Shown: piece after piece, positions 59,573 through 64,000 of the stretch
Numbering within the stretch: position 1 is the stretch's first letter
Layout: every line of letters starts with the position of its first letter
Assembly (NCBI GenBank): GCA_963792915.1
Contig: CAWBYD010000006.1
Coordinates: 124,001-188,000 of the forward strand
DNA from: Solirubrobacter sp963792915
GTDB lineage: Bacteria > Actinomycetota > Thermoleophilia > Solirubrobacterales > Solirubrobacteraceae
Direction of reading: 5' to 3'
Length of the DNA: 64,000 nucleotides
Notes under the pieces: model-generated
Told to the model about the DNA's origin: nothing
What the model saw: the letters and a program-made list of their open reading frames with translations, nothing else
Database searches by the model: none
Translations under genes and position numbers: made by a program

Positions 59573-60157
59573 GGCGCCGCAGGCCCAGCAGGGCGACGCG
59601 CCGGGGACGGTCGCGAGCAGCTCGTCGGCGATCTCGCCGCGGGCGCTGCGGCCGCGGCGGCGAGCGCCGGTGCGACTCCACGAGCCCGTCGGTGTAGAGC
59701 CACGGCGTGTCGTCGGGCGCGAGCGTGAACGACGCAGCGGGGCGCTCCTGCAGCGCGCGCGCCCAGCGGACCTTCTCGGGGTCCACGTGGGCGACCGCGA
59801 TCTGCTCGGAGGCGCCGGAGCCCGATCAGCCGCCGGCCGCCGGGCTCGTCGAGCACGCGCACGCGCGAGTTCAGCCAGCGCTCGCCGCCGTCCGGGAGCC
59901 GGATCCGCACGTCATGGGCGTACAGAACGCCGCTCTCTAAAACTGACCGAACCAACTCACGGAGCTCGGCGCGGTCCTCGGGGGCGACGCACTCGTCGAG
60001 GTAGTTGTCGAAGCCGCTGGGCCGCGTCCCGTGGGGGAGCCCGTACAGCGGCCCGACGTTGTCGGACCACTCGACCGCGTCGGTCGCGATATCCCACTCC
60101 CAGAACCCGGTCTCGGTGCCCTCCAGCGCCAGCCGGAGGCGCTCTTCGAGGCCCGGC
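59557..60157 (-). pseudogene. Remnant of a PAS-PP2C (SpoIIE-type) phosphatase
   Basis: From ATG 60157 a PAS domain reads LRLALEGTETGFWEWDIATD to RVLDEPGGRRLIG. The frame then breaks near 59822. The next fragment, in another frame, reads ARALQERPAASFTLAPDDTP then WLYTDGLVESHRR, matching the last third of SpoIIE-type PP2C domains (LLLYTDGLVE). A third stretch, GEIADELLATVPG, is in yet another frame, and VALLGLRRLRS matches the usual C-terminal strand. The central phosphatase core, about 150 residues with its Asp metal ligands, is absent. This indicates internal deletion plus frameshifts; no function is expected. Confidence 0.7.
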
Positions 60158-60176
60158 ATGGAGCCAGTCCAAGGCG

Positions 60177-61178
60177 CTACGGGAGCAGGAGGTGCAGGTC
60201 CCCGAACTCGTGCCAGCGGTAGCCGTGGGTCAGTGCCGCGGCGTAGGAGCGCTCGAGCAGCGGGCGGCCGGCGATCGCCTCGAGCAGCAGCAGATGGCTC
60301 GCGTCGGGCTCGTGCCAGCCCGTCAGCAGGCCGTCGACGGCGCGCACCCCGCGCTCGGGCGTGATCGTCAGGCCGGTCCAGCCGCTCGCGGCGTGCACGA
60401 CGCCGCGCTCGTCGGCCGCGGACTCCAGCGCGCGCACGACCGTGGTGCCGACCGCGATCACGCGGCGGGCGGCGTTCACGCGCCGGGCGGTGTGGGCGGA
60501 GACGCTGAAGCGCTCGGGGTACGGCCGCTCGCCGCGCTCCTGCGAGCTGACGCCGGTGTGCAGGACGATCCGCTGGACCGACACGCCGCGCTCGCGCAGC
60601 GCGCGCAGTACGCGCCGGCTGAACGGGCGCCCGGCGCTCGGCATCTCGGCGCTGCCGGGCTCGGTCGCGAAGATCGTCTGGTGGTCGGCCAGCGGGCGCG
60701 GCACGGGCTCGTGCGCGTAGCGGATCGGGTCGCCGTACGCACGCAGGTAGAGCATCAGCTCGGCCGGCAGGTCGAGCGCCGCGATCCACAGGCGGCCGGC
60801 GGAGAGGTACGGCGCCAGCAGCTCGGCGCGGCCGCCCGCGGGCAGCGTGATCCGCTCTCCGGCGCGCGCCGCGCGGAAGCGCCGGCCGTCCCGGCGCAGC
60901 TCGACCACCCAGCGCTCCTCGTGTCCGGGCTCGGGTGTCGACAGGTGCAGGTCCACGCGCGTGCCGTCCGCGAGCGTGCCGGGCAGCGCCGCCGGGATCG
61001 TCGCGGAGGCGTTCACCACCAGCAGGTCGCCCGGCTCGAGCTGGGCCGGCAGATCGAGGAAGTCCGTGTGCACGAGCGGCGCGCCGTCGCGGGCGACCAG
61101 CAGCCGCACCTCGTCGCGCACCGCGGGCGGCGTGCCGGCCTCCAGCCGCGGCGGCAGCTCGAAGCTCAGCGCGGTCAT
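60177..61178 (-). CDS. queA: QueA-like S-adenosylmethionine:tRNA ribosyltransferase-isomerase
   Basis: 333-residue protein matching QueA, which transfers the ribosyl moiety of SAM to 7-aminomethyl-7-deazaguanine in tRNA to form epoxyqueuosine. Landmarks: FLDLPAQLEPGDLLVVNASATIPAAL, IVLHTGVSSQ, RRVIAVGTTVVRALES, GLLTGWHEPDASHLLLLEAI and SYAAALTHGYRWHEFGDLHLLLP. Many actinobacterial QueA relatives occur without tgt or queG, so its role in queuosine synthesis is not certain. The ATG overlaps the SDR stop (ATGA), so it is coupled to that gene. Confidence 0.9.
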   Translation of the reverse strand: MTALSFELPPRLEAGTPPAVRDEVRLLVARDGAPLVHTDFLDLPAQLEPGDLLVVNASATIPAALPGTLADGTRVDLHLSTPEPGHEERWVVELRRDGRRFRAARAGERITLPAGGRAELLAPYLSAGRLWIAALDLPAELMLYLRAYGDPIRYAHEPVPRPLADHQTIFATEPGSAEMPSAGRPFSRRVLRALRERGVSVQRIVLHTGVSSQERGERPYPERFSVSAHTARRVNAARRVIAVGTTVVRALESAADERGVVHAASGWTGLTITPERGVRAVDGLLTGWHEPDASHLLLLEAIAGRPLLERSYAAALTHGYRWHEFGDLHLLLP

Positions 61179-61840
61179 ACCGGTACCAGCTCGCGCGCCT
61201 GGTAGCGCCCGCTCGGCAGCTCGCCCTCGATCAGCGCGAGCAGCCCGGGGACGCTCGTCTCCGGATCCGGGCGGTCGCTGATGTCCTCGCCGGGGAACGC
61301 CTCCTGGTGCATCCGCGTGTTCATGTCGCCGGGGTCGACCGCGTAGACGCGCAGGTCGTGGCGCTCGACGGCGAGGATCGCGGTCAGCTGCTCGAGCGCG
61401 GCCTTCGAGGAGCCGTAGCCGCCCCACCCCTCGTAGGCCTCGACCGCCGCGTCGGAGGAGACGTTGACGATGCGCGCTCCCGCGCCGAGGCGCGGGAGCG
61501 CGAGCTGGATCAGCGCCAGGGGGGCGAGCACGTTGGTGCGGTAGACGTGCTCCAGCGCGTCGAGCGGGTAGTCGGCGAGCGCGGGCTGGGGGCTCGGGCC
61601 GAGCGTCGAGGCGTTGTTGACGAGCAGGTCGACGCGGCCGCCGGCGGCCGCGACGAGCGCCTCGCGATGGGCGGGATCGGTCACGTCGCCGGGGATGGCG
61701 ATCGCGTCGGGAATCTGGGCGGCGTGCAGCGGCCCGGCCTCCCGGGCGTCGACGACCAGCGTCCAGCCTCGCTCGGCGAGCGCGTGGGCGAGGGCGAGTC
61801 CAAGGCCGCGGGAGGCGCCGGTGACGATGGCGGTGGGCAT
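61175..61840 (-). CDS. Short-chain dehydrogenase/reductase
   Basis: 221-residue classical SDR. The cofactor motif is TGASRGLGLA (about 7-16), the acidic residue after strand 2 (VVDAREAG) favours NAD, NNAS is at about 75, and the catalytic Ser-Tyr-Lys is in VNVSSDAAVE and YGSSKAALEQ. The substrate is unknown. ATG 61840 is preferred to GTG 61849. It is cotranscribed and overlapping with queA, an arrangement I cannot explain functionally. Confidence 0.92.
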   Translation of the reverse strand: MPTAIVTGASRGLGLALAHALAERGWTLVVDAREAGPLHAAQIPDAIAIPGDVTDPAHREALVAAAGGRVDLLVNNASTLGPSPQPALADYPLDALEHVYRTNVLAPLALIQLALPRLGAGARIVNVSSDAAVEAYEGWGGYGSSKAALEQLTAILAVERHDLRVYAVDPGDMNTRMHQEAFPGEDISDRPDPETSVPGLLALIEGELPSGRYQARELVPV

Positions 61841-62006
61841 GCCGGCCACGCTACGCCGGGGCGGGCCGGGTCACCATCGTCAATTGGGCCTAGGACCTGC
61901 GGTTCACGGCGCGGTTACCCGGGTGCGGCGGGGGCGCGCATAGCATCGCCGGCGCCTCGCGGGCGGCGCCCCGTCCGCGCGCCCAGCTCCCCAAGAGATA
62001 GGACCC

Positions 62007-64000
62007 GTGTTGTTCAAGCAGCTGCTTCCCGCCGCGCTCGTCTCGGCGGCGATGCTCGGCGCCGCCACGAGCGCCTCCGCGGCCGACCCCGCGAGCGTCG
62101 TCGACCCGCTGATCGGCACCGCGAACGGCGGCAACGTGTTCCCCGGCGCCGACACGCCGTTCGGAATGGTGCAGTTCAGCCCCGACGAGACGAACGGCAA
62201 CCAGGCTGCGAACGTCAACTCCAGCGGCTACGCCGACGGCGTGAACCGGATCCGCGGGTTCGGCCTCGCGCACGTCTCCGGCGCCGGCTGCGGCGGGCTG
62301 GCCGGCGACGTGCCGTTCATGCCCTACGTCGGCGACGTGACGACGTCGCCGGCCGCCGACGTGACCGACGCGAAGTACTCGAGCCGCTTCGTCTCCGCCG
62401 ACCAGAGCGCCAAGGCCGGCGTCTACTCGGTCAAGCTCGACAGCGGCGTGAAGGCCGAGCTGTCGGCGACCACGCGCACGGCCGCCGGGCGCTTCACGTA
62501 CCCGAGCCAGGCGAAGGCCACGATGCTCGTGCGCACCTCGGCGGGACTCGTCGGCTCGAGCGACGCCGGCGTGACGATCGACCCCGCGACGCGCACGATC
62601 TCCGGCTCGGTCATGTCCGGCAACTTCTGCGGCAACAAGAACCTCGACGGCAACCCGGACCGCACGAGCTACTACACGCTCTACTTCGTCGCGAAGTTCG
62701 ACGCCGCGTTCAACGCCTACGGCACCTGGAAGGACGGCGCGGTCAGCGCCGGCTCGACGAGCGCGAGCGGCGGCACCAGCTACGCCGGCGGCTCGTCGGG
62801 CGGCGTCAGCACCGCGGGCGGCAACCCGACGCCCGGCAAGGGCTCGGGCGCGTACGTCCAGTTCGACACGTCGAGCGGCCAGCCGGTCGGCGTGCGCGTC
62901 GGCGTCTCCTACGTCGACCCCGCCGGCGCGCAGGCCAACCTCGACGCCGAGCAGCCCGCCGGCACGAGCTTCGACACCGTCGCCCAGCGGGCCCACGACG
63001 CGTGGAACACGGCGCTCGGCCACATCGACGTGCAGGGCGGCACGGCCGCGCAGCAGAAGGTCTTCTACACCGCGCTCTACCACTCGCTGCTGCACATGAA
63101 CGTCTTCAGCGACGTCGACGGCCGCTACCGCGGGATGGACCAGCAGACCCACACGGTCGCCCCCGGCCAGGCCGCGCAGTACGCGACGTTCTCGGGCTGG
63201 GACATCTACCGCTCGCAGGTGCAGCTGGTGTCGCTGCTGGACCCCGCGGTCGCGAGCGACATGGCGCAGTCGCTGCTCAACCAGTCCACGCAGGACGTCG
63301 ACGGCCGCTGGGACCGCTGGACGCACAACTCGGGCGCGGTCTCGGTCATGTCCGGCGACCCGTCGCCGGCGTTCGTGGACACCGTGCTCGCGTTCGGCGG
63401 CACGAACTGGGACACGCATGCCGCGCTGCAGTCGCTGGTCAAGGCCGCGACGGTCCCGACGCCCGCGGACCTCAGCCACGTCGGCTGGATGAACACCGCC
63501 AAGGGCGAGCGGCCGTCGCTGGACCAGTTCCTGGCGCTGCACTACTTCCCGAACCCGTCCAACGCCTGGAGCGGCGCGAGCGAGACGCTCGAGGACTCGA
63601 CGGCGGACTTCGCGATCGCCGACCTCGCGCAGCGGCTCGGCGACGGCGCGACCCACGACGCGTTCATGAACCGCGCGCAGTACTGGCAGAACGTCTTCAA
63701 CGTCAACGGGCCGGGCTACATGCAGAACCGCGCCGCGGACGGCACATGGCCGGGGCTGGACGCGGCCAACGGCGCCGACTTCGCCGAGGGCAGCCCGACC
63801 CAGTACGTCTGGAACATCCCGTTCAACGTCGCGGGCCTGTTCGCCGCGATGGGCGGGCCGCAGACCGCCGCCGCGCGCCTGGACGCCTACTTCCACAACG
63901 GCAGCGCGTGGGCGTTCACGGGCGCCGGCGGCCTGCATCCGGAGCTCAACAACGAGCCGTCGCTGTGGGCGCCGTGGCTGTTCGCCTGGTCGGGCGCGCC
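62007..64000 (+). CDS. GH92 alpha-mannosidase, secreted, 3' end outside window
   Basis: The frame from GTG 62007 (after AGATAGGA) is open to the window end, at least 664 residues. A signal peptide (1-30, LLPAALVSAAMLGAATSASA) is followed by GH92 features: DPLIGTANGGNVFPGADTPF then GMVQFSPD, GFGLAHVSGAGCGG, the catalytic-domain KVFYTALYHSLLHMNVFSDV, YATFSGWDIYRSQVQL and QSLLNQSTQDVDGRWDRW. GH92 enzymes are calcium-dependent exo-alpha-mannosidases that trim mannose from glycans outside the cell. Long antisense reading frames here are shadows. The catalytic C-terminal part is only partly in the window. Confidence 0.9.
   Translation, partial: MLFKQLLPAALVSAAMLGAATSASAADPASVVDPLIGTANGGNVFPGADTPFGMVQFSPDETNGNQAANVNSSGYADGVNRIRGFGLAHVSGAGCGGLAGDVPFMPYVGDVTTSPAADVTDAKYSSRFVSADQSAKAGVYSVKLDSGVKAELSATTRTAAGRFTYPSQAKATMLVRTSAGLVGSSDAGVTIDPATRTISGSVMSGNFCGNKNLDGNPDRTSYYTLYFVAKFDAAFNAYGTWKDGAVSAGSTSASGGTSYAGGSSGGVSTAGGNPTPGKGSGAYVQFDTSSGQPVGVRVGVSYVDPAGAQANLDAEQPAGTSFDTVAQRAHDAWNTALGHIDVQGGTAAQQKVFYTALYHSLLHMNVFSDVDGRYRGMDQQTHTVAPGQAAQYATFSGWDIYRSQVQLVSLLDPAVASDMAQSLLNQSTQDVDGRWDRWTHNSGAVSVMSGDPSPAFVDTVLAFGGTNWDTHAALQSLVKAATVPTPADLSHVGWMNTAKGERPSLDQFLALHYFPNPSNAWSGASETLEDSTADFAIADLAQRLGDGATHDAFMNRAQYWQNVFNVNGPGYMQNRAADGTWPGLDAANGADFAEGSPTQYVWNIPFNVAGLFAAMGGPQTAAARLDAYFHNGSAWAFTGAGGLHPELNNEPSLWAPWLFAWSGA

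Noticed and set aside
61890..63938. 682-residue minus-strand frame
   Set aside because: It mirrors the GH92 gene; composition is shadow-like and the plus strand has clear GH92 motifs and a signal peptide.
1..64000. CRISPR arrays, tRNA, rRNA, transposase genes or prophage
   Set aside because: Reading both strands showed no regularly spaced repeats, tRNA cloverleaf, rRNA sequence, transposase or phage structural gene.

Overview
The window is about 72% G+C, uses GTG starts freely, and packs genes tightly on both strands with many 4-base ATGA or GTGA overlaps. The gene content (DrrAB-type exporter, MocR and TetR regulators, DUF3027, DUF488, Rpf-like and PcsB-like wall proteins, mmpL transporter, DipZ) points to a high-GC actinobacterium, probably of the Thermoleophilia/Solirubrobacterales. 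This is inferred from protein style; no rRNA or tRNA gene was found to confirm it.

Layout. 1-4.6 kb: a GGDEF-EAL protein cut by the window edge and a multi-PAS hybrid histidine kinase. 4.6-14.6 kb: the most distinctive region. A tight five-gene minus-strand operon encodes a fatty acyl-CoA reductase/HAD fusion, a zinc alcohol dehydrogenase, a LarA-like (DUF2088) protein, a PlsC-type acyltransferase and an aldo/keto reductase. It starts at a shared operator next to a divergent TetR gene. Just beyond lie larE, larC and larB, the complete pathway for the nickel-pincer nucleotide (NPN) cofactor of LarA enzymes. 14.7-19.9 kb: small conserved proteins, an ACT protein, an amidase, a methyltransferase-glycosyltransferase fusion and a membrane glycosyltransferase. 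19.8-28.4 kb: a secreted repeat protein, GntR and XRE regulators, an MFS exporter, a zinc deacylase-like protein, a short inverted-repeat element, a PAS-GAF-GGDEF-EAL protein, a DUF3027 protein and a possible five-codon micro-ORF. 28.4-34.8 kb: HD-GYP phosphodiesterase, MMPL transporter, EamA/MocR divergent pair and nitroreductase. 34.8-41.9 kb: secreted hydrolases, then an ArsR-led operon. 41.9-50 kb: a secreted tandem amidase with a degenerate second domain, MarR/cupin pair, DipZ/FrnE redox genes and a HhH-GPD protein. 50-64 kb: envelope and signalling genes, a queuosine-salvage protein beside an NMT1-type lipoprotein, TetR-controlled DrrAB exporter, a decayed PAS-phosphatase, queA with an SDR, and the start of a GH92 mannosidase.

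How it fits together. The strongest case for an undescribed system is the 4.6-14.6 kb region. All enzymes to make NPN sit next to a LarA-family protein that keeps the cofactor Lys and His but lacks residues needed for lactate racemisation. That protein is translationally coupled to fatty-acyl reduction and acyl-transfer enzymes. An NPN-dependent step in lipid-alcohol or hydroxy-lipid metabolism is proposed. Three c-di-GMP turnover genes lie within 30 kb, so that signal is probably important here.

Caveats. Three otherwise intact genes (larB, dipZ twice, a membrane protein) each need one-base frame corrections. They may be assembly errors or real decay. Residue equivalences to characterised family members are from memory, not from an alignment.
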